In this document: one piece after another, positions 54,480-64,000 of the stretch
Layout of the letters: each line of letters starts with the position of its first letter
Numbering within the stretch: position 1 is the stretch's first letter
Assembly (NCBI RefSeq): GCF_033955345.1
Contig: NZ_CP138332.1
Span: forward strand, 3,658,001 to 3,722,000
Length of the DNA stretch: 64,000 nt
Origin: Sphingobacterium bambusae
GTDB taxonomy: Bacteria; Bacteroidota; Bacteroidia; Sphingobacteriales; Sphingobacteriaceae
Direction of reading: 5' to 3'
The notes under the pieces: generated by a model
Told to the model about the DNA's origin: nothing
The model's database searches: none
The model's input: the letters and a program-made list of their open reading frames with translations, nothing else
Program-made: the position numbers and the translations under genes

Positions 54480-55991
54480 CTAGTTCGTTTTGTCTCCCAA
54501 TACCGCTTCAATATAGGCGGAGTTATCCATCAATTGGGATGATATTTTATCTGTTACGTTGATAATAGCTTCTGCATTTAAACCGATATAGAGCGTGACG
54601 ACACCCAAGATCACGATCGGCAAAACCATCAACAATTTTCGGTAAGGAGGCATCGGCGCAAAGCGATCGTCAATGATATCCTCCTGTGGCGGGTTTTTCC
54701 AAAATACTTGCGACCACATTTTCGCAATAACATATAGCGTGATAAAGCTACCGATAACCAAGGCCGCGACGAAAAAGTATTGCTGCGTTGCAAAAGCGCC
54801 CTGAAAAAGGAATATTTTTGGCCAAAAGCCCGATAATGGTGGAATGCCGACCAACGAGAATAGCACTAACGCTATTAGCAGCGAAATCTTAGGATAGTCT
54901 CGATAGAGGCCTCCTAATTTCTCCATGTCAAGAGTGCCTCGCAGCTGCCGGATCAAACCGGCGATCAAAAACATATTGGTCTTGACCATGATATCGTGGA
55001 TAAGGTAAAATACCGTACCCATCAACGCGACTTTGCTAAACATAGCGATACCGCCTACCATAAAGCCGATGTGGCAAACGATAAGGTAGGAAAACAATCG
55101 GCGTACGTTGGTTTTTATCAAGGCACCAAAGGCTCCAGTGATAATGGTCAGTACGGCAATGACCATCAACAAGGTTCGTGTAAAATCATCGGGAATGAAG
55201 ATCAAGCTTAATACCCGTATAAGCGCGTAGATACCCACTTTGGTCAACAGACCGCCGAAGGTTGCTGCAACCGCAGATGGCGGCGTATGATAAGAAGATG
55301 GTAACCAGTAATACAAGGGGAAAACGGCCGATTTGATGCCAAAGCCGATAATGAAAAAGCAGGAGGTAATGCCCACTAATGTCTTGTTTTGTACCAATTG
55401 AATCTTCAAAGCCAAATCTGCCATGTTTAAGGTGCCGGTAATGCCGTACAGAATCCCAATGCCGGTTAAGAAGAACATGGATGCCAAAATGTTCATCGCC
55501 ATGTATTTCACCGCTCCCTCCAGCTGTGCCTTGCGCCCACCTAGGGTCATCAGTACAAAGGAAGAAATGATGATCACCTCGAAATAAACATATAGATTAA
55601 AAATATCACCGGTGAGGAAAGCGCCCTGCAGTCCCATGATCAGGAAATGGAAGATCGGGAAATAGCCATAGAGCATGCGCTGCCGACTTAGGCTTACCGA
55701 TGAAAACAGTGCAACCGCCACCGCGGCAATAGAGGTTAGGAGCACTAAAGTCACACTAAGCGCATCGGCCACGAAAACTATACCGAACGGAGCGTCCCAG
55801 TTGGCGGCATTCATGGTTAAAATCCCATCCGTTTGCACGCGGCTAAAGAGCCGAATGGCAACAAGTAAACCGATGATGCTTCCCCCCACACTTATAAAGC
55901 GCTGTGTCACCGTTTTTCGCCAAAACATCAGCTGTGCAATGGCCGTGAACAGCTGCACAAAAATAGGTGCAAGAATATGGTTGTCTATCAT
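54480..55991 (-). CDS. mrpD: Mrp Na+/H+ antiporter subunit D
   Basis: 503 residues, about 14 membrane segments. MrpD belongs to the antiporter-like family shared with NuoL/M/N and holds a proton path. The conserved Glu in YVYFEVIIISSFVLM and the Lys in FGIKSAVFPLYYWLPSSYHTPPSAVAA are present. It overlaps mrpC by 4 bases. Confidence 0.95.
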   Translation of the reverse strand: MIDNHILAPIFVQLFTAIAQLMFWRKTVTQRFISVGGSIIGLLVAIRLFSRVQTDGILTMNAANWDAPFGIVFVADALSVTLVLLTSIAAVAVALFSSVSLSRQRMLYGYFPIFHFLIMGLQGAFLTGDIFNLYVYFEVIIISSFVLMTLGGRKAQLEGAVKYMAMNILASMFFLTGIGILYGITGTLNMADLALKIQLVQNKTLVGITSCFFIIGFGIKSAVFPLYYWLPSSYHTPPSAVAATFGGLLTKVGIYALIRVLSLIFIPDDFTRTLLMVIAVLTIITGAFGALIKTNVRRLFSYLIVCHIGFMVGGIAMFSKVALMGTVFYLIHDIMVKTNMFLIAGLIRQLRGTLDMEKLGGLYRDYPKISLLIALVLFSLVGIPPLSGFWPKIFLFQGAFATQQYFFVAALVIGSFITLYVIAKMWSQVFWKNPPQEDIIDDRFAPMPPYRKLLMVLPIVILGVVTLYIGLNAEAIINVTDKISSQLMDNSAYIEAVLGDKTN

Positions 55992-56344
55992 AAATCTTCT
56001 TCTTCAGGAGTGTTTAAATCGTCTAGATCGTCGGAGTCAACCAATGCATATACCCTTTTTAAAAGGACAATGGCAAAGGAAGTCAAGGCGAAGCTGATCA
56101 CGATGGCAGTTAAAATTAGGGCTTGAGGTATGGGATCGGCATAGATATCCTGAAATACTTTATACGCTTCGTTGATCACGGGCGGACTTCCTTTGGTGAT
56201 CTTCCCCAATAAGAAAATCAAAATGTTGGTACCATTACCCAAGAGCATGATGCCCAGAAGTAACTTCACCATGCTGCGACGAAGGATCAGGTACACACCG
56301 CCTGCATACAATAAGCCGATTACGATAACCAGTAGTAATTCCAT
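55988..56344 (-). CDS. mrpC: Mrp Na+/H+ antiporter subunit C
   Basis: 118 residues, three membrane segments, NuoK-like. LLGIMLLGNGTNILIFLLG and PIPQALILTAIVISFALTSF are characteristic. The gap to mrpB is one base. Confidence 0.94.
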   Translation of the reverse strand: MELLLVIVIGLLYAGGVYLILRRSMVKLLLGIMLLGNGTNILIFLLGKITKGSPPVINEAYKVFQDIYADPIPQALILTAIVISFALTSFAIVLLKRVYALVDSDDLDDLNTPEEEDL

Positions 56345-56345
56345 A

Positions 56346-56756
56346 TTATTCCTCCAATGCTATGGTAAACAAAATGGTCAAGACTACGCCGATGACCACC
56401 AAGTAAACACCCAAGTCAAAAAATAATGCCGATCCGATCATGCCAATTACCGGAATCGGCTCTTCAAACCATAGCCCAGTCATCGGAGGCAAACCTAGCA
56501 GGAGCGGTGCGACCACGCTCAACGTGGAAAGCGCTAAACCGATGGGGATGAGGGATAGTGGTTTATACCGTAAAATTTTCATTGTGCTGGCGGTGCCATT
56601 GGCGAAGCTGTGCAGCACGAAAGCGATGGAAGCCACCAAGCCTCCCACGAAGCCTCCTCCGGGATAATAATGCCCGCGAAGGAGCAAAAAAAACGAAAAT
56701 AATAACAGGATCGGTAAAAGATACCGCGTCGCTGTTTGTAATATGGCACTCTTCAT
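56346..56756 (-). CDS. mrpB: Mrp Na+/H+ antiporter subunit B
   Basis: 136 residues, four membrane segments. [21 protein letters not shown] is the MrpB signature (PGGGFxxGL). The gap to mrpA is 50 bases, the largest in the operon, but no terminator is seen there. Confidence 0.94.
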   Translation of the reverse strand: MKSAILQTATRYLLPILLLFSFFLLLRGHYYPGGGFVGGLVASIAFVLHSFANGTASTMKILRYKPLSLIPIGLALSTLSVVAPLLLGLPPMTGLWFEEPIPVIGMIGSALFFDLGVYLVVIGVVLTILFTIALEE

Positions 56757-56806
56757 AAATTTTTTCTTTATAGCGCTGCTACGTAAATAGTGTATAGCAC
56801 CTGTTT

Positions 56807-59116
56807 CTATTCTTTTTCAGATGATTTTAACCGCAACCGTATCAAGCTGTACACACCTATTGCGGCGATGGACAATACAACCGTTTCAAACATGGTATCA
56901 ATACCTCGGAAGTCTACCAATATGGTATTTACCACATTCTTGCCTTTAGCCAATAAGTAGGAATTTTCGCCGTAGAAACTGCTTATTTCGGTGCCATTAG
57001 GCTCTTGTAAAACGCGCAGCGCAATAAGCGATAGTATAACGCCAAAACCCAAGGCTACAATTGCATCGCGGATCTGCAGCCATCGGCTGGTGATATTGAT
57101 AAAACTTGGAAGTTTATACAACACCAATACGAAAAGAACGGTTGTAAGGGTGTCTATCGTAAACTGCGTCATGGCTAGATCTGGGGCGCTATAGAATACG
57201 AACATCAAACAGATGCAGTAGCCAATAACGCTGGTCGACACTACAGAGGTGAGTCGGGAGCGCGTCGTCACGATAATGTATAGTGCACCCAGAAGCATGG
57301 CAACGATGCCTACTTCGTACCAAGATAAGGGGGTTAAGCTTTCCCAGTTAATATGAATCGGCCCACTGATCCATAGTTTATAGCCCAAAAGAAGTTCCGC
57401 GAAAATAATGATCTTGATATGATAGGAGCGCAGGTAGCCATTGTGGAAGGTTTGCGTATACCAAGTGGACAGGCGCATCATGGATCGACCTATTTTCAGG
57501 AAGATCCGTTGCGGCGCAATACTGTTGAAGCGCTCAACGAAAGCTAGTTTCTGCTCACTAGGTTTATTGAGGAAATAAACAGCAACGCCAACGAGCAACG
57601 TGGCGACACTCAACAGCAATACGGTGTTTACACCGTGCCATATCTTAAGGTGCATCGCTGTGTCGCTTTGTGTTATCGCATTTGCCGCCTGATAATTGAA
57701 AATCCCGCCGACATAGCCCGGAAAAAGACCAAACAGTAAACCTAATATACCCAAGAGCAATGGCGGAATCCACATGGAAGGATAGGGCAGATGTACCTTT
57801 TCAAACGTTGGAGATATTTTCCCAACGAACGGCTTTAAGCCCGCCATGAAACCTGCCGCCACCAATCCAATATTGGTGACCACGGCTAAGGCCGTCAGCA
57901 AAGTAGCCCAATTGGGCTTATAATGTAAAGTCGCTTCGTATATAAGATCTTTACCGATAAATCCAAAAGTTGATGGCAGCCCAGCACTCGATAATGCTGC
58001 GAGCAGTGCGGCAATAAACACCGGGAAAAGAACTTTGCGTAGACCGCTGAGCTTCGTGATATCACGTGTATGCGTTTCATGGTCGATAATTCCAGTGACC
58101 ATAAAGAGTGTTGCCTTATAAAGGGCATGCACCAAAATAAATACAGCCGCCGCAATAATAGCTTCCTGCGTGCCCAAGCCAAGTAGAAAAGTCAATATGC
58201 CTAAAGCCGAGATGGTCGAATAAGCTAGGATTCCTTTTAGGTCAACACGAAATAAGGAATGTATGGCTGCATAGAGCATCGTGAATCCACCCACAATAAG
58301 CAGGGTGTTGTTCCACAGTTCTGTATGTCCAAATACCGGCGTGAATCGTGCAAGGAGGTAGATCCCTGCTTTCACCATAGTGGCCGAGTGTAGGTATGCC
58401 GAAACCGGAGTAGGCGCCTTCATGGCGCCGGGCAACCAAAAGTGGAAGGGGAATTGAGCCGACTTCGTAAAAGCACCAATGAATATAAGTCCGGCAATTA
58501 GCGGATATAAAGGATGGCTAACGATCACATCATGCTTCGCAAAAAGCTCGCTGATGACGAAGGTGTCAGCGATATGCCCGGTAAGAATAAGCCCCGCCAA
58601 TAAAAAGAAGCCACCTAGGCCGGTAATGCTCAAGGCTGTTAAGGCACTATCGCGCGATGCCTTGCTATCGTTATTAAACCCGATGAGAAAGAAAGAACTG
58701 ATGCTGGTTAGTTCCCAAAAAACAAATAGTGTTAGGATATTGTTCGAAAGTACAACGCCCAACATAGCGCTCATAAAAAGAAAGAGGTAAGCAAAGAATC
58801 TGTCGAAGTAAGGATGTCCTTTCAAGTACGTTCTGCCATAGAAAAAGATAGCGGTACCAATCCCCGTGATGAGGAGGGCAAACAAGAGGGAGAGCCCGTC
58901 TAAGCGGAAGTCAAGGTTGACGCCTAAGCTCGGAACCCAATCCAAGTGCTGCACTAAATTTGTTCCCCCAGCGATGGTGGGAATATGTAGCAGGTAAAAT
59001 ATAAAAAGAAGTACAGGTATTAATGGTAGCAATAAACTCCATTTTGTCTTAATAAGCTTGCCAAAAGGAATGAGAAGGCTCGATGTTATTAATCCTGTTA
59101 AAACAGTAAATAGCAT
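56807..59116 (-). CDS. mrpA: Mrp Na+/H+ antiporter subunit A
   Basis: 769 residues, about 20 membrane segments. It combines a NuoL-like antiporter domain (conserved Glu in [18 protein letters not shown], Lys in [19 protein letters not shown] and [15 protein letters not shown]) with C-terminal segments resembling MrpB/MbhE-like parts ([22 protein letters not shown]). It is the first gene of the operon A-B-C-D-E-F-G. The whole complex exchanges sodium for protons and helps keep cytosolic pH and sodium in range. No regulator lies beside it. Confidence 0.95.
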   Translation of the reverse strand: MLFTVLTGLITSSLLIPFGKLIKTKWSLLLPLIPVLLFIFYLLHIPTIAGGTNLVQHLDWVPSLGVNLDFRLDGLSLLFALLITGIGTAIFFYGRTYLKGHPYFDRFFAYLFLFMSAMLGVVLSNNILTLFVFWELTSISSFFLIGFNNDSKASRDSALTALSITGLGGFFLLAGLILTGHIADTFVISELFAKHDVIVSHPLYPLIAGLIFIGAFTKSAQFPFHFWLPGAMKAPTPVSAYLHSATMVKAGIYLLARFTPVFGHTELWNNTLLIVGGFTMLYAAIHSLFRVDLKGILAYSTISALGILTFLLGLGTQEAIIAAAVFILVHALYKATLFMVTGIIDHETHTRDITKLSGLRKVLFPVFIAALLAALSSAGLPSTFGFIGKDLIYEATLHYKPNWATLLTALAVVTNIGLVAAGFMAGLKPFVGKISPTFEKVHLPYPSMWIPPLLLGILGLLFGLFPGYVGGIFNYQAANAITQSDTAMHLKIWHGVNTVLLLSVATLLVGVAVYFLNKPSEQKLAFVERFNSIAPQRIFLKIGRSMMRLSTWYTQTFHNGYLRSYHIKIIIFAELLLGYKLWISGPIHINWESLTPLSWYEVGIVAMLLGALYIIVTTRSRLTSVVSTSVIGYCICLMFVFYSAPDLAMTQFTIDTLTTVLFVLVLYKLPSFINITSRWLQIRDAIVALGFGVILSLIALRVLQEPNGTEISSFYGENSYLLAKGKNVVNTILVDFRGIDTMFETVVLSIAAIGVYSLIRLRLKSSEKE

Positions 59117-59234
59117 GCAGTCTTTAAATTGTAATTGTTGGAAATGTTATAAAAATAGTAAAAAATCGGGAGATTTCCGCGTTAATTTTAGACTTTGCTA
59201 AAAAAGGATTGTTGTTTTAGATGTAATCAAGACA

Positions 59235-59273
59235 GTAAATAAAAAATCGCGCTTAGCGCGATTTTTTATTTAC
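59235..59273 (-). terminator. acs terminator overlapping its stop codon
   Basis: An 18-bp perfect stem (59235-59252 with 59256-59273) around a TTA loop, with the core ATCGCGC and long A/T ends. The acs stop codon is inside the right-hand arm. Confidence 0.88.
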
Positions 59274-61182
59274 GAAACTCCTCAGCTCCTTTGATGATGG
59301 ATTCCACGACTGTAGGATCCTGTAGGGTAGAGGTGTCGCCTAAACTTTCTGTTTCACCTTCGGCTATTTTGCGTAGTATACGGCGCATAATTTTTCCGGA
59401 GCGTGTTTTTGGCAAATCCGCGACAAACTGAATAATATCTGGTTTTGCAATAGCGCCGATAATACGTGTGATCGTTTGTAGGATATCTTTACGCGTACTT
59501 TCTTCGTCGATATGGTGGTTGGCGATCACGTAGGCATATATTCCTTGTCCTTTAACCGGGTGCGGATAGCCTACGATGGCGGATTCAACCACATCAGAGT
59601 GCATGTTGATGGCATTTTCAACCTCTGCGGTACCTATACGGTGGCCGGAGACGTTCAATACATCATCTACGCGTCCTGTAATTCTGTAGTATCCTTCCGG
59701 GCTGCGGTAGCAACCATCACCCGTGAAATACTTATTTTCGTACGTCGAGAAATAGGTCTGCTTACAGCGCTCGTGGTCGCCCCACGTGGTGCGGAGCATG
59801 CCCGGCCAAGGGAATTTAATGCAAAGATTACCCGAAACGTCATTACCTTCGATTTCTTGTCCGTTTTCATCCATAAGGCACGGCTGCACGCCGGGTAGTG
59901 GCAGCATAGCATAACCGGGGATTGTAGGCGAAATGCCGGCCAATGGCGAGATCAAAATGCCTCCATTCTCGGTTTGCCACCAAGTGTCGGCTATTGGAGC
60001 CTCGCCTTTGCCCACTTTGTCGTGGTACCAATGCCAAGCTTCTTCGTTGATGGGCTCGCCCACGGAACCCAGCTTTTTGATGCTACTCAAATCTTTACCA
60101 TCGATATATTCATCGCCGAAGGCCATCAACGAGCGTATAGCTGTTGGTGCGGTGTAAAGCGTATTGACTTTATATTTCTCCACGATATCCCATAGACGTC
60201 CTGCGTCGGGGTAAGTCGGGGTGCCTTCAAATAAAAGCGATGTTGCTCCTTGGGAAAGTGGACCATATACGATATAGCTATGCCCGGTGATCCACCCGAT
60301 ATCGGCTGTGCAGAAGTAGACCTCACCGGGTTGATATTGGAATACATTCGAGAAGGTATAGCCGGTGTACACCATGTAGCCGCCTGTGGTGTGAACCACG
60401 CCTTTGGGTTTTCCGGTAGATCCGGAAGTGTAGAGAATAAAAAGTGGATCTTCCGCATCCATCTCTTCTGCTGGGCAAGGTGGGTTTCCTTGTGTTTCCA
60501 CTTTTTTGATTTCATCTTCCCACCACACGTCACGGCCTTTAATCATCGATACCGGTGTGCGTGTACGTGTCAATACGATCACGCGCTCCACTGATTTACA
60601 CTGCATTAGAGCATCATCCACAATGGATTTCAGCTCCAATACTTTGCCGGCGCGGTAGCCGCCATCCGAGGTGACAACAAGCTTGCACTCAGCATCTCCG
60701 ATGCGGTCGGCAATCGACTGCGCAGAAAATCCACCAAACACGACGGAATGTATGGCGCCAATGCGCGCACAGGCCAACACGGCGATAACAAGCTCCGGTA
60801 CCATCGGTAGATAGATGCATACGCGGTCGCCTTTTACCACCTTATTATTTTTCAAAACGTTGGCAAAGGTTTCGACCTTATCTAATAGTTGTTTATACGT
60901 CAGGATTCGGTGTGCTTCATTCGGATCATTGGGCTCCCAGATAATGGCAGGTTTATCGCCGTTATTATAAATGTGACGATCCAAGCAGTTTTCTGTGATA
61001 TTGACGCGAGCACCTTCAAACCATTTGATATTTGGCTCCGTAAAGTTCCAGTTCAGGACATTTGTCCATTTCCTTTTCCAAAAGAAGTGTTCCGCAATTT
61101 CTCCCCAAAATGCTTCTGGGTTTTCGACGCTATGCTTATAGGCGTCTTGATATTCCTCAAAACTTTTAATCTGTAGGTTCAT
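59266..61182 (-). CDS. acs: acetyl-CoA synthetase
   Basis: 638 residues. It activates acetate to acetyl-CoA through acetyl-AMP. The AMP-binding signature is LFILYTSGSTGKPKGVVHTT; EGTPTYPDAGRLWDIVEKY, TWWQTENGG and the hinge TGDGCYRSPEGYYRITGRVDD are typical. The C-terminal LPKTRSGKIMRRILRKIA contains the catalytic lysine that acetyltransferases can modify. The start gives IKSFEEYQDAYKHSVENPEAFW, as in relatives. Its stop codon lies within its terminator. Confidence 0.97.
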   Translation of the reverse strand: MNLQIKSFEEYQDAYKHSVENPEAFWGEIAEHFFWKRKWTNVLNWNFTEPNIKWFEGARVNITENCLDRHIYNNGDKPAIIWEPNDPNEAHRILTYKQLLDKVETFANVLKNNKVVKGDRVCIYLPMVPELVIAVLACARIGAIHSVVFGGFSAQSIADRIGDAECKLVVTSDGGYRAGKVLELKSIVDDALMQCKSVERVIVLTRTRTPVSMIKGRDVWWEDEIKKVETQGNPPCPAEEMDAEDPLFILYTSGSTGKPKGVVHTTGGYMVYTGYTFSNVFQYQPGEVYFCTADIGWITGHSYIVYGPLSQGATSLLFEGTPTYPDAGRLWDIVEKYKVNTLYTAPTAIRSLMAFGDEYIDGKDLSSIKKLGSVGEPINEEAWHWYHDKVGKGEAPIADTWWQTENGGILISPLAGISPTIPGYAMLPLPGVQPCLMDENGQEIEGNDVSGNLCIKFPWPGMLRTTWGDHERCKQTYFSTYENKYFTGDGCYRSPEGYYRITGRVDDVLNVSGHRIGTAEVENAINMHSDVVESAIVGYPHPVKGQGIYAYVIANHHIDEESTRKDILQTITRIIGAIAKPDIIQFVADLPKTRSGKIMRRILRKIAEGETESLGDTSTLQDPTVVESIIKGAEEFRK

Positions 61183-61360
61183 GTTTTTTGGTAAAAATAT
61201 TATCTCACTTATCCGATGCGGACATTTTTTTATTTGATGCTGTCTGTATCGAATACTCTTGAGCTAATTTAGTTTTTTTTGCCATTAATGTCAATCTTTT
61301 TAGCCGATAATTAAGGGAGGAGAAACAGAGGACAGGCAAAATTACTATCTTTAAAAGAAG

Positions 61361-62242
61361 ATGAATCTATTGCGACAAGGCTACTACTTTTTGATCTATA
61401 CGAACCTGCTAATCGCTGGCGCAGCGATGGCACAATGTGCCTTGACCTATATTTTCTTTCAGGCCGATTTTGATTATGCTATGATTGGAATTGAAGGAGC
61501 AGCCACGCTGTTGCTCTATAATTTTAGTCTCCTACTATCGCGCCCAAAATACCCGCAACAGTCAAAGTATAGAAGAACACGCTGGGTATTTAAAAATGAG
61601 TGGATATTATGGCTGAACAGTGGTCTTGCAGCCCTATTGCTTGCTTTCGCCATTTTTCAGATACATCTTTACAGCTTGTTGCTCTTGGCAGGGATAGGCC
61701 TATTCAGCGTAGCCTATTCTTTTCCTCTATTTCCCTATCGCGGGAAATTGGTGGGTTTGCGGCAGCTCCCGGCTGTTAAAATTTTCCATATCGCACTTGT
61801 GTGGACATTAAGCTCCGTGCTGCTACCTGCTTTTGAGCTGTATCTAGATGGCTCCGCTATCGATACGCATCGTTTGCTGGCGTTATTCTCCTTAAAGTTT
61901 ATCTTCTTGCTGATTTGCACCTTGCCATTCGATATTCGGGACATAGAGCAAGACTCCTATTATCACTTGAAGACTATTCCCAATATGATTGGTGCGGAGC
62001 GAGCGATCACCCTATGTTATGTACTGCTCGCCTTACATAGCAGCTGTGTGCTCCTTGCCGCATTTCCTTGGGCTCTGAAGATCGGAATCCTTAGCACGAA
62101 TTTGTTGATTGCCATCGTGTTGCGAACGGTTGTTTTTCGACATGCTAAGCGCTACCACAATGCCTATCTACTTGATTTTGCTTTAGTGATGCAGTTTCTC
62201 GTCGTACTTTTGTCTGTTAATCTTTTTCCCGCTCTGCGATAA
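61361..62242 (+). CDS. degenerate UbiA-like integral membrane protein
   Basis: 293 residues, about eight membrane segments. The second half resembles UbiA prenyltransferases: SVAYSFPLFPYRGKLVGLRQLP and CTLPFDIRDIEQDSYYHLKTIPNMIG, the latter with the Asp spacing of the second metal-binding motif. The first Asp-rich motif of active enzymes (NDxxDxxxD type) is not visible in the corresponding region (LLYNFSLLLSRPKYP). It may not be a prenyltransferase. A near-match promoter (TATCTTTA) lies 21 bases upstream. Its 3' end overlaps the convergent dehydrogenase gene by 26 bases. Confidence 0.75.
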   Translation: MNLLRQGYYFLIYTNLLIAGAAMAQCALTYIFFQADFDYAMIGIEGAATLLLYNFSLLLSRPKYPQQSKYRRTRWVFKNEWILWLNSGLAALLLAFAIFQIHLYSLLLLAGIGLFSVAYSFPLFPYRGKLVGLRQLPAVKIFHIALVWTLSSVLLPAFELYLDGSAIDTHRLLALFSLKFIFLLICTLPFDIRDIEQDSYYHLKTIPNMIGAERAITLCYVLLALHSSCVLLAAFPWALKIGILSTNLLIAIVLRTVVFRHAKRYHNAYLLDFALVMQFLVVLLSVNLFPALR

Positions 62243-63152
62243 TCTTATCAGCCAACACAGCTGATAACTTATAGTAGCTTTCAAATGTCCAACCGGCAAC
62301 GTGTGGGCTCAGCAATACGTTATCCCTGCTGATGAGGTCTTTATACCAATCTTGCTGTTCCAAGGCGGGAAACTTCTCGACAGGTAGTACGTCAAATGCG
62401 GCGCCTAATATCTTTCCCTGATCTAGGTAATGCAAAACAGCCGGAATATCGACAATGCCGCCGCGTGCACCCATGAGGAAGAAAATCGGTTTGCGGAAAT
62501 GATAGAGGTATTCCTTGTCGACCATAGCTTTTGTTTCTCGGGTCAGCGGAATATGAAAGCTGAGTACATCGGCGTGCTTCACGACTTCTTCCATAGATAC
62601 TTCACGGGCATACTGATCGGAAAAGCCTGTTTTGTATTTATCGTAAGCAATGACATTCACCTCAAATCCGGATAGCTTACGTGCCATAGCTTGTCCATTG
62701 TGGCCGTAACCAATAAGAGCCACTGTGCGTCCTTTAAGTTCATAACCTCGGTTCTTTTCGCGCAACCATTGCCCTGCGCTAATTTCTCGATGTCCACGGT
62801 TGAGGTTATTCATGAGGCTGAGTAACATGCCGATCATATGCTCGCCCACGGCATCGCGGTTGCCTTCATTCGCCGGCAGCAAGCGTATACCTTTGCTTAG
62901 GGCATAATCTTCATCAATATTGTCCATGCCAGCACCAGCCCTTGCAATAAACTTTAGGTGGGGCGCTTTATCGATAAAGTCTTGGTCTACCTGAAATTTG
63001 GAACGTATGATCAAGCCGGTATAGCCGGCGATGAGATCTTCCGCTTCGGCCCTATTTGATTTGGGTAAATAGGTAAAGGCAATTTCGGCCTCGCGCAGCT
63101 TTTCTAACAACACGTCATGAATGTCGTCAACAATTAAAATAGCCTCTTCCAT
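62217..63152 (-). CDS. D-isomer-specific 2-hydroxyacid dehydrogenase
   Basis: 311 residues. It reduces a 2-keto acid, or oxidises a D-2-hydroxy acid, with NAD. The Rossmann motif is VALIGYGHNGQAMARKL; the catalytic residues are the Arg of LMGARGG, the Glu of DVLPVEKFP and the His of LLSPHVAGW. It is similar to 3-phosphoglycerate dehydrogenases but lacks the C-terminal ACT domain, so serine feedback control is unlikely. Its ATG overlaps the stop of the upstream monooxygenase gene by one base (TAATG), which couples their translation. Confidence 0.9.
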   Translation of the reverse strand: MEEAILIVDDIHDVLLEKLREAEIAFTYLPKSNRAEAEDLIAGYTGLIIRSKFQVDQDFIDKAPHLKFIARAGAGMDNIDEDYALSKGIRLLPANEGNRDAVGEHMIGMLLSLMNNLNRGHREISAGQWLREKNRGYELKGRTVALIGYGHNGQAMARKLSGFEVNVIAYDKYKTGFSDQYAREVSMEEVVKHADVLSFHIPLTRETKAMVDKEYLYHFRKPIFFLMGARGGIVDIPAVLHYLDQGKILGAAFDVLPVEKFPALEQQDWYKDLISRDNVLLSPHVAGWTFESYYKLSAVLADKIIAEREKD

Positions 63153-64000
63153 TATTTCTTATTAATAGCCATAAAATCTTCGTTCAATAGTTTGCGCAGC
63201 TGCAGCTGCTTAATTTTCTCCGGCGTAATGCGCATCAACATATTTCGGATGGTGATTAGCAAAGGGTTTTCCCATTGTGAAACTCGACCAATCTGCCAAG
63301 ATGTGTTGGTAATGTATCGTGTGCGTGCTAACCGGCGACGGTTAACCTGTTTAAAGGCTTCGCTAGGAGTAGGTGTTTCTCGAAGCGTATCTACCAAGAC
63401 GGCGACGTCTTCAATAGCTTGGCAGGCCCCTTGTCCCAAATTGGGCGTGGTGGCATGCCCAGCGTCACCAATAAATAAAATACGACCATCGTGAAGGCGG
63501 GGCAAGGGCTTGATATCAATGATGTCATTCCATAGCAGCTCTTGATCCGTAGTTTGCGCTAATACCTGTTGGATAGTATCGTGGTAGCCTGAAAAATGCG
63601 CCTGCAAATCCTTGACACGAAAATCGCGATACAGCGGGTTATCCGCTTTAGAATTGATGCAGGCATACCAATAGATCTTGCTCCCTACCAATGGTGTCAT
63701 CCCGAATCGTCCTTTTGCGCCCCATGTTTCGGATCCATGGCTAAGTTGTATGTCGCTGTTGTCTATTATGGCACGCCAGCAGGTATATCCCGCATAACGA
63801 GGCGAGGTATCAGGTAATAACTGTTGACGAAGACGGGATCTAACGCCATCTGCAACGATCAGTGCATGGGCTTCTATGCTGTTGCCATCGCTGAAATTTA
63901 TCCGGACGAAGTCATCTTCCTGCTGTACATCAACTGCTTCTTTGCCGAGCACCACCGCCTCGTTGGGAAGTTGGCTCAATAAAAAGTTATGCAAGTCGCC
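63152..64000 (-). CDS. FAD-dependent monooxygenase, N-terminus beyond the window
   Basis: The last 282 residues are visible and the frame stays open to the window edge, so the Rossmann GxGxxG motif lies outside. The first visible residues GDLHNFLLSQLP match the region after the FAD-contacting Arg of this family. Then come VADGVRSRLRQQLLP (the DG motif) and ILFIGDAGHATTPNLGQGACQAIED (the GD motif), typical of p-hydroxybenzoate hydroxylase-like enzymes. The substrate is unknown. The gene overlaps the downstream dehydrogenase gene by one base. Confidence 0.88.
   Translation of the reverse strand, partial: GDLHNFLLSQLPNEAVVLGKEAVDVQQEDDFVRINFSDGNSIEAHALIVADGVRSRLRQQLLPDTSPRYAGYTCWRAIIDNSDIQLSHGSETWGAKGRFGMTPLVGSKIYWYACINSKADNPLYRDFRVKDLQAHFSGYHDTIQQVLAQTTDQELLWNDIIDIKPLPRLHDGRILFIGDAGHATTPNLGQGACQAIEDVAVLVDTLRETPTPSEAFKQVNRRRLARTRYITNTSWQIGRVSQWENPLLITIRNMLMRITPEKIKQLQLRKLLNEDFMAINKK

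Overview
This window is chromosomal DNA from a member of the Bacteroidota, most likely the family Sphingobacteriaceae (Sphingobacterium, Pedobacter or a relative). The evidence is a SusC/SusD outer-membrane pair, lipoproteins of the gliding/type IX secretion apparatus (GldJ-like and PorW/SprE-like), a paired DUF1800/DUF1501 locus, a carbamoyl-phosphate synthase large subunit of the short form, and several promoters of the Bacteroidota type (TTTG, 18-19 bases, TAnnTTTG). Most of the window is housekeeping genes in short operons separated by strong, often bidirectional, terminators. No prophage, insertion sequence, CRISPR array or recognisable defence island was seen.

Layout. 1-7.3 kb: tail of a gene (possibly a sulfatase), a lipoprotein formylglycine-generating enzyme, carB, a small beta-barrel protein and a GH20 hexosaminidase. 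7.4-13.6 kb: lipA, the DUF1800/DUF1501 pair, an amidohydrolase lipoprotein and a bacilliredoxin. 13.8-20.3 kb: ahcY, a nicotinamide riboside salvage pair (pnuC, NadR-type kinase), a YkuK-like protein, upp, uvrB and a small lipoprotein. 20.3-25.1 kb: proB-proA plus a coupled small gene, an acyl-CoA dehydrogenase and a 1-Cys peroxiredoxin. 25.1-30.5 kb: a sigma factor with a membrane-anchored trypsin-like protease, a GldJ-like lipoprotein, ispF and an MFS exporter. 30.6-38.9 kb: PorW/SprE-like protein, PBP1A, uvrC and era. 39.0-39.8 kb: a tandem array of initiator tRNA-fMet genes flanked by two broken copies carrying a palindrome. 39.8-46.5 kb: a GIY-YIG protein, a DUF3472 protein and the SusC/SusD pair with an elaborate upstream region. 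46.6-53.3 kb: der, cysS, an NTF2-like protein, surA and a secreted lactonase. 53.3-59.1 kb: a complete seven-gene Mrp Na+/H+ antiporter operon. 59.2-64 kb: acs, a degenerate UbiA-like membrane protein, a 2-hydroxyacid dehydrogenase and a partial FAD monooxygenase.

How the genes work together. The best candidate for an undescribed system is the sigma factor and protease pair (25156-26834). The protease has a cytosolic N-terminus resembling the anti-sigma domains of this phylum, one membrane span, a coiled coil and an intact periplasmic His-Asp-Ser protease domain, so sensing, proteolysis and sigma release might lie in one two-gene unit. Next are the tRNA-fMet array with palindrome-bearing broken copies, and the susC upstream region, which holds two LacI-type operator-like sites 22 bp apart followed by a long hairpin that covers the start codon region. 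The remaining genes are largely textbook functions: nucleotide, proline, lipoate, NAD and isoprenoid metabolism, DNA repair, cell wall and envelope biogenesis, and sodium/pH homeostasis.
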